Positions 17,735-25,762 of a stretch of 64,000 nucleotides of DNA are shown one piece after another. A model generated the notes under the pieces. It saw only the letters and a program-made list of their open reading frames with translations, was not told the DNA's origin and searched no databases. The DNA lies in assembly GCF_000022145.1 (NCBI RefSeq), contig NC_011891.1, forward strand, positions 1,624,001 through 1,688,000, given 5' to 3'. Position 1 is the first letter of the stretch; every line of letters starts with the position of its first letter. This DNA comes from Anaeromyxobacter dehalogenans 2CP-1 (lineage in GTDB: Bacteria; Myxococcota; Myxococcia; Myxococcales; Anaeromyxobacteraceae). The translations under genes were made by a program, and so were the position numbers.

Positions 17735-19522
17735 ATGGTCCGGCTCGGCGAGAACGCCCGGCACGTGCTCGAGCGGCGCTACCTGCTGCGCGACGAGGGC
17801 GGGCAGGTGATCGAGACCCCCGAGGCGATGTTCCGCCGCGTGGCGCAGGCGGTTGCGGCGGCCGAGCACCCGGCGGCGCGGGCGCTCTGGGCGGAGCGGT
17901 TCGAGGCGCGGATGGCGGCGCTCGAGCTGCTGCCGAACTCGCCCACCCTCATGAACGCCGGGCGGGCGCACGGCCAGCTCGCCGCCTGCTTCGTGCTGCC
18001 GGTGGACGACGACCTCGCCGCCATCTTCGACGCGCTGAAGTGGGCGGCGCTCATCCACCAGTCCGGCGGCGGCACCGGGTTCTCGTTCTCGCGCCTCCGG
18101 CCACGCGGCGACGTGGTGAAGACCACGCACGGCGTGGCGAGCGGGCCGGTGTCCTTCATGCGCGTCTACGACGCCGCGACCGAGATCATCAAGCAGGGCG
18201 GCGTGCGGCGCGGCGCGAACATGGCGGTGCTCGCCGCCGACCACCCGGACGTGCTCGAGTTCGTGGACGCGAAGCGCGCCGCGGGGCTGGAGAACTTCAA
18301 CATCTCGGTGTCCGCGCCGGACGCGCTCTTCCACGCGGCCGCGCGCAGCGGAGGCTGGGCGCTGCGCCACCCGCGCGGCGGCGCGGTGGTGCGCGAGGTG
18401 GACGCGGCCGGGCTGCTGGAGCGCATCGCCGCCTCGGCCTGGGCCTCGGGCGAGCCGGGCCTGGTGTTCCTCGATCGCGTCGAGGCGGCCAACCCCACCC
18501 CGGACCTGGGGCGGTTCGAGGCGGTGAACCCGTGCGGCGAGCAGCCGCTGCTGCCGTTCGAGGCGTGCACGCTCGGCTCGGTGAACCTGGCGCGGTTCGA
18601 GCGCGGCGGGCGGGTGGACCTCGAGCGGCTGGGCGCGTGCGTGCGCGACGGCGTGCGGCTGCTCGACGACGTGCTCGACGTGAACGTCTGGCCGCTGCCG
18701 CAGATCGCGGAGATCTCGCGGCGCAACCGGAAGATCGGGCTCGGGGTGATGGGCTGGGCGGACCTGCTCGTCGCGCTCGGGATCCCCTACGACGCGCCGG
18801 AGGCGCTGGCGCTCGCGGGCGAGGTGATGGGGTTCGTGCAGCGCGAGGCGCACGCGGCGAGCGAGGCGCTCGCCGCCGAGCGCGGGGCGTTCCCGGGCTT
18901 CGCGAGCAGCGCGCCCGCGCGCTCGGGCGGCCGTCCCCGGCGCAACGCCACCGTCACCACCATCGCGCCCACCGGCACGCTCGCCATCATCGCGGGCTGC
19001 TCCTCGGGCATCGAGCCGCTGTTCGCGCTCACGTACGTGCGGCACGCGCTCGACGACGCGGCGCTGCCGGAGGAGCACCCGGCGCTCGGCCGCGCGCTCC
19101 GCGCCGCGGGGGCCGAGGCGGCGCTGCCCGCGGTGCGCGCGGCCGGCCGGGCGCGGGGCGTGGCCGGCGTGCCGGACGCGGTGGCGCGGGTGTTCGCGAC
19201 CGCGCACGACGTGACCCCCGAGGCGCACGTGCGCATGCAGGCCGCCTTCCAGCGCCACGTGGACAACGGCGTCTCGAAGACCATCAACCTGCCGCGCACC
19301 GCGTCGGTCGAGGACGTGGCGTGCGCCTACCGGCTCGCGTTCGAGCTGGGGTGCAAGGGCATCACGGTCTACCGCGACGGCTCGCGGGAGAAGCAGGTGC
19401 TGGTGAGCGGCGCCACCCGCAACGGCGAGCTCTGCCCGCAGTGCGAGGGGCCGGTGTCGCTCTCCGGCGGCTGCCGCACCTGCCCGCGCTGCGGCTGGGG
19501 GAGCTGCGAGACCACCGAGTAG
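17735..19522 (+). CDS. nrdJ: Adenosylcobalamin-dependent ribonucleotide reductase (class II)
   Basis: NrdJ makes deoxyribonucleotides using adenosylcobalamin, so it works with or without oxygen. The 595-residue protein has PNSPTLMNAG, the LAACFVLPV redox cysteine region, SGGGTGFSFSRLRP, the radical cysteine C267 in NPCGEQ, LGSVNL, and APTGT...GCSSGIEP. The C-terminus carries a zinc-ribbon-like cluster (CPQCEG and CPRCGW) that may include the redox tail. It lacks a long N-terminal ATP-cone, making it a compact class II form. The ATG is preceded by a -10-like element, not a ribosome-binding site. Confidence 0.93.
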   Translation: MVRLGENARHVLERRYLLRDEGGQVIETPEAMFRRVAQAVAAAEHPAARALWAERFEARMAALELLPNSPTLMNAGRAHGQLAACFVLPVDDDLAAIFDALKWAALIHQSGGGTGFSFSRLRPRGDVVKTTHGVASGPVSFMRVYDAATEIIKQGGVRRGANMAVLAADHPDVLEFVDAKRAAGLENFNISVSAPDALFHAAARSGGWALRHPRGGAVVREVDAAGLLERIAASAWASGEPGLVFLDRVEAANPTPDLGRFEAVNPCGEQPLLPFEACTLGSVNLARFERGGRVDLERLGACVRDGVRLLDDVLDVNVWPLPQIAEISRRNRKIGLGVMGWADLLVALGIPYDAPEALALAGEVMGFVQREAHAASEALAAERGAFPGFASSAPARSGGRPRRNATVTTIAPTGTLAIIAGCSSGIEPLFALTYVRHALDDAALPEEHPALGRALRAAGAEAALPAVRAAGRARGVAGVPDAVARVFATAHDVTPEAHVRMQAAFQRHVDNGVSKTINLPRTASVEDVACAYRLAFELGCKGITVYRDGSREKQVLVSGATRNGELCPQCEGPVSLSGGCRTCPRCGWGSCETTE

Positions 19523-19525
19523 CGC

Positions 19526-20031
19526 ATGATCCAGCGCTTCCCCATCCCTGCGCTGCGGCCGTTCGTGGCGCGGCTCTGGGCGTCCGAGGACGCCGACGCG
19601 GCCGCGCCCGGGAGCGCCGGCCGCGAGCGGCTCCTGCCCACCGGCGCCATGCACCTCGCCTTCCGCGCCGCCGGGGATCCGGTGCGCCTCTTCGACGGGC
19701 CGGACGACGCGACCGGCCGCGCCATCGGGCGGGCGGTGGTGGCGGGCGCCCGGGCCGCGCCCTACCTGCGCGATCGCTCGCCCGGCGCGCGCTCGGTAGG
19801 CGCCATGCTGCGGCCCGGCGCGGCGCGGCTCCTGTTCGGCGCGGGCGCGGGCGAGCTGGCCGCTACGCCGACCAGGCCCACCTCGGGCGCGAGTTCCTGG
19901 CGCTCGCCGGCGTCCCCCCGGCCCCGGTTCCGCCGGCTCGCGGCGCCCTTCCCGAACCACCTGCCGCTCGGCCCTTCCGGGCCTCCCTGAAGGTCAGATT
20001 CCTTCAAGACGGTCGGCCCGCGCGCCCGTAG
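19526..20031 (+). pseudogene. AraC-family regulator with internal deletion and frame change
   Basis: The first 110 residues (MIQRFPIPALRPFVARLW through SVGAMLRPGAARLLFG) match the N-terminal sensor-like domain seen before AraC helix-turn-helix domains. At about 19860 the reading changes frame: the plus-one register then encodes RYADQAHLGREFLALAGVPP, which is the second helix-turn-helix of an AraC domain. About 100 residues normally between these parts, including the first helix-turn-helix, are missing. The intact-looking 154-residue frame is therefore a remnant and is unlikely to bind DNA normally. It begins three bases after nrdJ ends. Confidence 0.8.
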
Positions 20032-20061
20032 GTTCACCGGGCGAGGAGGACGACCAGGCAG

Positions 20062-20139
20062 ATCAAGAAGCTGTTCCCGTACCTGTCGCCCGAGGAGATG
20101 CAGCGCCGCTGGGACGCGATGCTCGGCGGCGCGCGCTGA
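20062..20139 (+). other. Short open stretch with protein-like content (25 codons)
   Basis: In the frame ending at the TGA at 20139, the sequence reads IKKLFPYLSPEEMQRRWDAM before a short Gly/Ala/Arg end, which looks like real protein rather than a shadow. GAGGAGGA lies 12 bases upstream of the ATC that begins this stretch, but there is no ATG, GTG or TTG in the right place. It may be the tail of a gene removed by the same deletion that damaged the AraC gene, or a small protein using a rare start codon. Both readings are inference. Confidence 0.3.
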
Positions 20140-20143
20140 GGCG

Positions 20144-20590
20144 CTACCGCGGGGGCTGTCCGGCGCAGCGGCCGCGGGCGTCGGGCTTCGCGCTGGGAAC
20201 GCCCAGCTCGGCGTCGATGCCGCGGATCAGGCGGTCCTGCACCGCGCAGAGCGCCTTCGGCCCGCCCAGCGCCAGGAACGACTCCACCAGGCTCACCTGG
20301 TAGCCGCTGCCCGACCGCTCGAGCTGGATCGTCACCTGCGCGCTGCGCGTGCCCACGTCGGCGGGGAAGCAGGAGAGCAGCACCGGGCCGGAGCCCTCGC
20401 GGCACTCCATCCGGTCCGTCGCGACGACGTCGCGGATGGCGCGGGCGATCCGGTACTGCTGCGCGTCGGCGACCGCGCCCGGCTCGGAGGGCGGGGGATC
20501 GACGCGCAGCACCGCGCCGGCGGTGGTGCGGCAGGCCGCCAGCGCGAGCGCGGCGGCGAGCGCGGCGGTGCGGGCGCCGGGGCGGATCAC
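20144..20590 (-). CDS. Hypothetical lipoprotein, 148 aa
   Basis: A signal peptide with lipobox (RTAALAAALALAAC, Cys20) makes this an exported lipoprotein. The mature part contains two conserved-looking cysteine-bearing segments (DRMECREGSGPVLLSCFPAD) and an amphipathic region near the end (RLIRGIDAELGV). I do not recognise the family. The GTG start overlaps the proC stop (GTGA), so it is the last gene of the flavoprotein-proC operon, although a function in that pathway is not evident. Confidence 0.72.
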   Translation of the reverse strand: MIRPGARTAALAAALALAACRTTAGAVLRVDPPPSEPGAVADAQQYRIARAIRDVVATDRMECREGSGPVLLSCFPADVGTRSAQVTIQLERSGSGYQVSLVESFLALGGPKALCAVQDRLIRGIDAELGVPSAKPDARGRCAGQPPR

Positions 20591-21411
20591 TTGGCCGCCT
20601 TCTCGCCCAGCTCGCGGGAGCGGCGGGTGGCGGCCTCCACCGCGGCGATGAGCGCGGCGCGCAGCCCGCCCACCTCCAGCGCGTGGACGCCCGCGATGGC
20701 CGTGCCGCCGGGGCTGGTGACCTGGTCCTTGAGGCGCCCCGGGTGCTCGCCGGTCTCGAGCACGAGCTTCGCCGAGCCGAGCACCGTCTGCGCCGCGAGC
20801 GCCATCGCCACCGGCCGCGCCAGGCCGACCTTCACGCCGCCGTCGGCGAGCGCCTCGATGGCGAGGAACACGAACGCGGGGCCGGAGCCGGAGAGGCCGG
20901 TCACCGCGTCGAGCAGCGGCTCCTCCACCACCTCGGTGGTGCCGACCGACTGGAACAGCGCGCGCGCCTGCTCCAGGTCGGCGTCGGTGGCGTGCGCGCC
21001 GCGGGCCAGCGCGGTCGCGCCCGCGCCCACCAGCGCCGGCGTGTTGGGCATGACGCGGACGATGCGGACTCCGGCGCCGAGCTTGCGGGCGATGGCGAGG
21101 ATGGGGATGCCGGCCGCGATGGAGATCACGAGCTTCCGGTGGTCGATGGCCGGGGCGATCTCCACCAGCAGGTGCTCGATGATCTGCGGCTTCACCGAGA
21201 TGACCACGATGTCGGCCCGCTCGGCGAGGGCACGGTTGTCCCCGGAGGTCTCCACGCCGTAGCGCGCCTGGATCTCCGCGCGCCGCTCGGCCCGCGGCTC
21301 CGAGCAGAGGATCTCCTCGCGGCTGGCGGTCCCGGCCCGCAGCAGGCCCTTCACCAGGGCCTCGGCCATGTTCCCCGTCCCGAGGAACGCGATCTTCTTC
21401 CCGAGTGGCAT
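20587..21411 (-). CDS. proC: Pyrroline-5-carboxylate reductase
   Basis: ProC reduces 1-pyrroline-5-carboxylate to proline with NAD(P)H; relatives reduce other cyclic imines. The 274-residue protein has the Rossmann motif AFLGTGNMAEAL, SVKPQ, RVMPNTPA, and the C-terminal family signature VTSPGGTAIAG. Start at ATG 21411 gives the usual N-terminus. It lies 15 bases after the SoxB-like oxidase gene and overlaps the lipoprotein gene, so it is embedded in a likely amino-acid-oxidation operon. Confidence 0.96.
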   Translation of the reverse strand: MPLGKKIAFLGTGNMAEALVKGLLRAGTASREEILCSEPRAERRAEIQARYGVETSGDNRALAERADIVVISVKPQIIEHLLVEIAPAIDHRKLVISIAAGIPILAIARKLGAGVRIVRVMPNTPALVGAGATALARGAHATDADLEQARALFQSVGTTEVVEEPLLDAVTGLSGSGPAFVFLAIEALADGGVKVGLARPVAMALAAQTVLGSAKLVLETGEHPGRLKDQVTSPGGTAIAGVHALEVGGLRAALIAAVEAATRRSRELGEKAAK

Positions 21412-21426
21412 CCGGGCAGATTACCG

Positions 21427-22929
21427 CTACCCGATGATGAAGTCCTCCCGGGCGACCGCGCCGGACTCGAATCGGCCCAGGGTGAAGCGCTCGAAGATCT
21501 CGTCCTTGCCCCGGCCGGCGAGCCAGTCCGCGTACCGCTCGGCCACCGCCGGCGCCATCATGAACCCGTGCCCGACGAAGCCGGAGCACTGGTGGAAGTT
21601 CTCGAAGCCGGCCGGGCCCAGCACCGGGTTGTTGTCCGGGGTGACGTCGTAGCAGCCCGCCCACTGGCGGATCACCTTCACCTCGCCGAGCCGCGGCACG
21701 GTCTCCACCGCGGCGCGGGCGAAGCGGGCCAGGAAGCGCAGGGTCGAGCCCTGCACCACGCCCTCGGGCTCCTCGGGATCGCCCATGCCGCCCACGATCT
21801 CGCCGCGCTGCGACTGCGAGAAGTACAGGCCGTTCCCCAGCACGGACACGAGCGGCCCGAGCCAGGGCTTGAGCGGCTCGGTCACCAGGATCTCGTGGCG
21901 GGTGGGGCGGTTCGGGAGCGAGACCCCGGCGAGCGCGGCCACGTCGCGAGACCACGCGCCGGCGGCCACCACCACCAGCTCGCACGCCACCCGGCCGCGA
22001 TCGGTGCGCACCGCGGTCACGCGCGCGCCCGCGGTGTCGAAGCCCGTGACGCGGGTGAACGTCCGGACCTTCGCGCCGAGCGCCTCGGCCCGCGACGCGT
22101 AGCCCCACAGGAACGGCCAGGGGAACACCACGCCGTCGTCCGGGTTCCAGGCCGCGGCGCGGAACCGGCGCGGGTCCAGCTCCGGCACCACCTGCAGCGC
22201 CTCGTCCGGCCCGATCACCCGGGTGCGCAGCCCCTCGCGCCGGTGCAGCTCGGCGTTCTTCTCGATCCGCGTCACCTGCTCGGCGGTGGGCGCGAGGAAC
22301 AGGTAGCCGCTGCGGCGGAACCAGACGTTGATGCCCATCTCCACCGCGAACCGGTCGCACAGCTCGAGCGAGCGGCGGGCGAGGCGGATCATGGTCGGGG
22401 TGGTCCACTGCGCGCGGACCCCGCCGCCGTTCCGCCCGGAGGCGCCGGCGTTCAGGTATCCCTGCTCCAGCACCAGCACGTCGCGCACGCCCCGCCGCGC
22501 CAGCTCGTACGCGATCGCCAGCCCCTGGATCCCGCCGCCCACGATCACCACGTCCGCGCGGGCCGGGAGCGGGTCCGGCTGCGGGTGCGCGGCCGGGGAG
22601 GGCGGGCCCGACGAGGCATCCGCGGCGGGCGGCGGGAGCGGCACGCCGTCGTCGAGCGGCAGCCCGGCGGGATCGAGCGCGGCCAGCGCCGCGAGCGGCA
22701 CCGGCTGGACCGGGGTGCGGGCGGTGAACGGCTGGATCTCGGCCGGCGTGGCCCCGAGCCGGAGCAGCTCCTGCGCGACGCGCGTCACGCAGGACTTGCC
22801 CTGGCATGGCCCGGTGCCGAGCCCGGTGACCCGCTTCACCGACTCGAGGTCGCGGTGGCCCGCCGCGAACGCGCGGCGCACCTCCTCCAGCGACACGTCC
22901 TCGCACGCGCACACCAGCCGCTTACCCAC
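21427..22929 (-). CDS. FAD oxidoreductase (SoxB/HcnC-like) with N-terminal [2Fe-2S] BFD-like domain
   Basis: The N-terminal 60 residues form a bacterioferritin-associated-ferredoxin-like domain with four cysteines (CACED and GPCQGKSC). A Pro/Ala linker leads to a D-amino-acid-oxidase-fold domain starting at about residue 126 (DVVIVGGGIQGLAIAYELA) with SGRNGGGVRAQW and the terminal GFVGHGFMMAPAVAERYADW. This is the catalytic subunit type of sarcosine oxidase, hydrogen cyanide synthase, opine oxidase and dye-linked proline dehydrogenase. In those complexes the BFD-like domain usually sits in the partner subunit, so its position here is odd. It overlaps its partner gene by eight bases and precedes proC. 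Substrate is inferred only: an imino or secondary-amine amino acid. Confidence 0.85.
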   Translation of the reverse strand: MGKRLVCACEDVSLEEVRRAFAAGHRDLESVKRVTGLGTGPCQGKSCVTRVAQELLRLGATPAEIQPFTARTPVQPVPLAALAALDPAGLPLDDGVPLPPPAADASSGPPSPAAHPQPDPLPARADVVIVGGGIQGLAIAYELARRGVRDVLVLEQGYLNAGASGRNGGGVRAQWTTPTMIRLARRSLELCDRFAVEMGINVWFRRSGYLFLAPTAEQVTRIEKNAELHRREGLRTRVIGPDEALQVVPELDPRRFRAAAWNPDDGVVFPWPFLWGYASRAEALGAKVRTFTRVTGFDTAGARVTAVRTDRGRVACELVVVAAGAWSRDVAALAGVSLPNRPTRHEILVTEPLKPWLGPLVSVLGNGLYFSQSQRGEIVGGMGDPEEPEGVVQGSTLRFLARFARAAVETVPRLGEVKVIRQWAGCYDVTPDNNPVLGPAGFENFHQCSGFVGHGFMMAPAVAERYADWLAGRGKDEIFERFTLGRFESGAVAREDFIIG

Positions 22930-24211
22930 GGGCCGCCTCCCCCGCGCGCCGCCCGGCCTCGGCCGCGCGCGCCGCGTCCATCGCCCCGGTCACCTCGCCC
23001 GCGGCGAGGAGCCCCGGGACCCCCGTGTGGCCCCGCCCGTCCACCTGGAGCGCGAACGCGCCCAGCGCCGGGTCGAGCGCCACCGGCGCCCCCATCGACC
23101 GCGCCAGCTCGGTCGCGGGCGCCGGCGGCGTCGCCACGGCCAGCACGTCGCAGCGCACCCGGCGGCCGTCCGCGAGCGCGAGGCCGCGCACCCGGGCCCG
23201 TCCGAGGACGCGTCCCTCCGCCGCCTCCACCCGCTCCACCTCCACGCCCGCCGCGGCGAGCCGCGCCGCGAGCGCCTCCGGCTCGGGCCCGCCGCCCAGC
23301 ACCACCGCGCGCCGCCCCGGCACCACGCCGTGCTCGGCGAGCGCGCGCGCCAGCCCGCGGCCGGCGACGACGCCGGGCCGGTCGTCGTCCTCCAGCCCGG
23401 GCGGCTGCGGGTGCCCGCCGGCGCAGATCAGGATCGCCGCCGGCCGCACCAGGCGCAGCGCGCCGGAGGCGGGCGCGAGCGCGGCGAGCGGGGCGCCGCC
23501 GTCGCGCCAGAGCCCGAGCACCGTCGTGGCGGAGGCCACCTCGCCGCCGGCCGCCGCGACGCGCGCGGCCGCCGCCGACGCCCACGCCAGCGGCGGATCG
23601 CCGGGGAGCTCGAGGCGGCAGCGCAGCCGGCCGCCCGGCGCCGGCTCGGCGTCGGCGAGCAGCACGCGCCGCCCGGCCCCGGCCAGCGCCTCCGCCGCGG
23701 CGAGCCCCGCCGGCCCGGCCCCCACCACCAGCGCGTCGAACGCCTCCTCGCGCGGCGCGGGCGGGAGCGGCCCCGCGGCGCGCTCCGGGCCGGGGAGCTT
23801 CCCCAGGCCGGCGAGCTGGCGCGAGAACGCCACCGCGGCGCGGTTCGCGAGCGGGTTCCAGGTGGCGAGGTGGTGGTGGTCGAGGCCGTGCGGGAACGCG
23901 CGGTCGATGACGCCGAGCAGGTCGTGCGCCGCGTCGGGGAGCGCGTTCTGCGTCTCGACCGTGAGGCCGTCGGCGCACGCGGTGCGGCAGGCGCGCTGGT
24001 CGGGCAGCCCGTCCACCCGCACCAGGCAGCTGCCGCAGGAGCCGGCCAGGCAGAACGGGCCGCGCGGGCGGTGGTACTTGGCGCTGCGCGCCAGGAGCGG
24101 CCGCCCGTCCGCGAGCAGCGCCGAGGCGATCGACTCGCCGCGGCGCGCCGGTACGGCGCGGCCGTCGAAGGTGATGGTGCAGTCGGCGGGGAAGTCCGGG
24201 AGTCTGGGCAT
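22922..24211 (-). CDS. Iron-sulfur FAD/NAD(P) oxidoreductase (SoxA/HcnA-HcnB-like)
   Basis: Residues 1-100 are a 2Fe-2S ferredoxin-type domain with the sarcosine-oxidase-alpha motif RSAKYHRPRG and cysteines in FCLAGSCGSCLV and RACRTAC. Residues 150-425 are a pyridine-nucleotide-disulfide-oxidoreductase-like FAD domain (ALVVGAGPAGLAAAEAL) with a final GHTGVPGLLAAGEVTGAMDA. It resembles a fusion of HcnA and HcnB without the BFD-like tail. It is the first gene of the minus-strand operon and would pass electrons from the partner oxidase. The ATG at 24211 gives the complete ferredoxin domain. Confidence 0.84.
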   Translation of the reverse strand: MPRLPDFPADCTITFDGRAVPARRGESIASALLADGRPLLARSAKYHRPRGPFCLAGSCGSCLVRVDGLPDQRACRTACADGLTVETQNALPDAAHDLLGVIDRAFPHGLDHHHLATWNPLANRAAVAFSRQLAGLGKLPGPERAAGPLPPAPREEAFDALVVGAGPAGLAAAEALAGAGRRVLLADAEPAPGGRLRCRLELPGDPPLAWASAAAARVAAAGGEVASATTVLGLWRDGGAPLAALAPASGALRLVRPAAILICAGGHPQPPGLEDDDRPGVVAGRGLARALAEHGVVPGRRAVVLGGGPEPEALAARLAAAGVEVERVEAAEGRVLGRARVRGLALADGRRVRCDVLAVATPPAPATELARSMGAPVALDPALGAFALQVDGRGHTGVPGLLAAGEVTGAMDAARAAEAGRRAGEAARG

Positions 24212-24326
24212 GGTGCGCGCGCTCGGGGGTCCGGAAGGCGGCCGGAGGATAGCGCCGGAGCGACTCCGCGTCTCGGGGGGCGGCGGGGCGTCCGGAGCGC
24301 GGCGGGTGGGGCGCGGGGTGGCGCGT

Positions 24327-24338
24327 TATGATCCCGGG
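24327..24338 (+). promoter_or_regulatory. Leaderless-type -10 element before the phosphomutase-like gene
   Basis: TATGAT (24327-24332), one base from the sigma-70 -10 consensus TATAAT, ends six bases before the GTG start. No ribosome-binding site separates them, so translation may begin at the 5' end of the mRNA. Confidence 0.5.
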
Positions 24339-25322
24339 GTGACGACGCTGTTCGTGTTCGTGGACGGGGTGGGCGCCGGCGACCGCGACCCGGCGACGAA
24401 TCCGCTCGCCCGCGGGGACTTCCTGCTCTCGCGCTTCGCGGACGGCGGCGGCGCGCCCCTGCCGCGCGGCGGCCGGGCGGCGCTGGCCGACGCCTGCCTG
24501 GGCGTGGCGGGCCGGCCGCAGTCGGCCACCGGCCAGGCCACCCTGCTCACCGGCGAGAACGCGCCGGCGCACCTCGGCCGCCACCTGCTCGGCTTCCCCA
24601 ACGCGCCGCTGCGGGCGCTGCTCCAGGAGCGATCGCTGTTCCGCGCGCTCGCGGCCGCGGGGCGCCGCGGCGCGTTCGCGAACGCGTACCCCGTCGCCTA
24701 CCTCCGCGCGCTCGGCCACGCGGCCGACGGCGCGCCCGAGCCCGCCCTGGCGGGCTCCCGCCGCCGGGCCCGCGCCGCCGCGACCACGGTGGCCTACGCG
24801 GCGGGCGGCGGCCGGTTCCGGACGCTGGAGGACGCGCGCCGCGGGGAGGGGCTCACCCACGATCTCACCGGGGAGCGCGCGCGCGGCCTCGGGGTGTCGC
24901 TGCCCCGGCGCGCGCCGGAGGAGGCGGCGGAGATCCTGCTGCGCCTCGCTGCCGGCCACGATCTCGCGCTGTTCGAGTTCTTCGAGACCGACGAGGCGGG
25001 CCACGCCCGCTCGATGGAGCGCGCGCTGGACGCGCTCGGGCGGCTGGACGCGTTCCTGCGGGCGCTGGTGGACGGGCTCGGGCCGGAGGACGCGCTGGTG
25101 GTGACGAGCGACCACGGCAACCTGGAGGACCTCTCGCTGCGCAACCACACCCTGGCGCCGGTACCGCTGCTCGGCTTCGGGCGCGCCGCCGCGGAGGTGG
25201 AGCAGGTGAGGGACCTCACCGGCGTGGCGCCGCTGCTGCTCCGGCTGGCGGGCGCGGACGCCCCCGCGGGCGGTCAGCCGCGGCGGACCACGCTCGCCAC
25301 CAGCCAGAGCCGGTCGCCGTAG
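24339..25322 (+). CDS. Alkaline-phosphatase-superfamily / phosphoglycerate-mutase-like metalloenzyme
   Basis: The 327-residue protein has the two-metal fold of cofactor-independent phosphoglycerate mutase and related phosphatases: N-terminal FVFVDGVGAGD, the nucleophile region SATGQATLLTGEN, EFFETDEAGH, and the C-terminal DHGNLEDLS with HTLAPVPLL. It is much shorter than canonical iPGM (about 510 residues) and lacks the inserted transferase domain, so a phosphatase or peptidase-regulating relative is possible. The GTG start follows a -10 element. The 3' end overlaps the convergent gene by 49 bases. Confidence 0.8.
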   Translation: MTTLFVFVDGVGAGDRDPATNPLARGDFLLSRFADGGGAPLPRGGRAALADACLGVAGRPQSATGQATLLTGENAPAHLGRHLLGFPNAPLRALLQERSLFRALAAAGRRGAFANAYPVAYLRALGHAADGAPEPALAGSRRRARAAATTVAYAAGGGRFRTLEDARRGEGLTHDLTGERARGLGVSLPRRAPEEAAEILLRLAAGHDLALFEFFETDEAGHARSMERALDALGRLDAFLRALVDGLGPEDALVVTSDHGNLEDLSLRNHTLAPVPLLGFGRAAAEVEQVRDLTGVAPLLLRLAGADAPAGGQPRRTTLATSQSRSP

Positions 25323-25762
25323 GCCCGCTCCGCGCACATCCACACCCGCGCCGGCTCGCCGCCGACCTCCAGCGCGGCCCCGGACTCCGGGCCCCAGATC
25401 CACTCGCGCGCCTCGCCGCCGCCGCCGGTGCGCGGCGGGCCCACCTCGCCGACGAGCGCGAGCGCCACCCGCACCGGATCGGCCGGCTCGGCGCCCACCA
25501 CCTCCACGTTCGTGACCCGGCCCTCGCGATCGGTCTCGACGCTCGCGACCGCGGCGAGGCCGCCCTCCGCGTCGAGGAACGCCATCTCCGGCTCGGTGAG
25601 ATCGATGTTGAGCAGGCGGCGCCGCTCGGCGTCGAGCGAGATGGGCGTGGCGTAGGGCCGCCACCCGGCGCGCGCGAACGCGTCCAGCGCGGCGCGGCGC
25701 GGCTGGAGGAGGATCGACTCGAGCGGCGGGACGGGGAGGGGGGTCGAGGTGGGCGTGCTCAT
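25274..25762 (-). CDS. Hypothetical protein, 162 aa, coupled to the TldD-like gene
   Basis: I do not recognise the family. The soluble protein has a Pro-rich start, then mixed alpha/beta content (RRRLLNIDLTEPEMAFLDAE; VASVETDREGRVTNVEVVG) and a strand-rich end (ALEVGGEPARVWMCAERAYG). The ATG overlaps the stop of the upstream TldD-like gene by four bases, so the two are translated together and may act together. The last 49 bases overlap the convergent phosphomutase-like gene. Confidence 0.68.
   Translation of the reverse strand: MSTPTSTPLPVPPLESILLQPRRAALDAFARAGWRPYATPISLDAERRRLLNIDLTEPEMAFLDAEGGLAAVASVETDREGRVTNVEVVGAEPADPVRVALALVGEVGPPRTGGGGEAREWIWGPESGAALEVGGEPARVWMCAERAYGDRLWLVASVVRRG

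Noticed and set aside
18541-19522. Possibility that the ribonucleotide reductase is class I NrdA rather than NrdJ
   Set aside because: The CPQCEG/CPRCGW zinc-ribbon tail, the short length and the lack of an nrdB neighbour fit the B12-dependent class II enzyme.
21427-24211. Naming the flavoprotein pair as hydrogen cyanide synthase
   Set aside because: A separate hcnA gene is absent, the BFD-like domain is in the wrong subunit and the operon contains proC, so a specific HCN synthase call is not supported.
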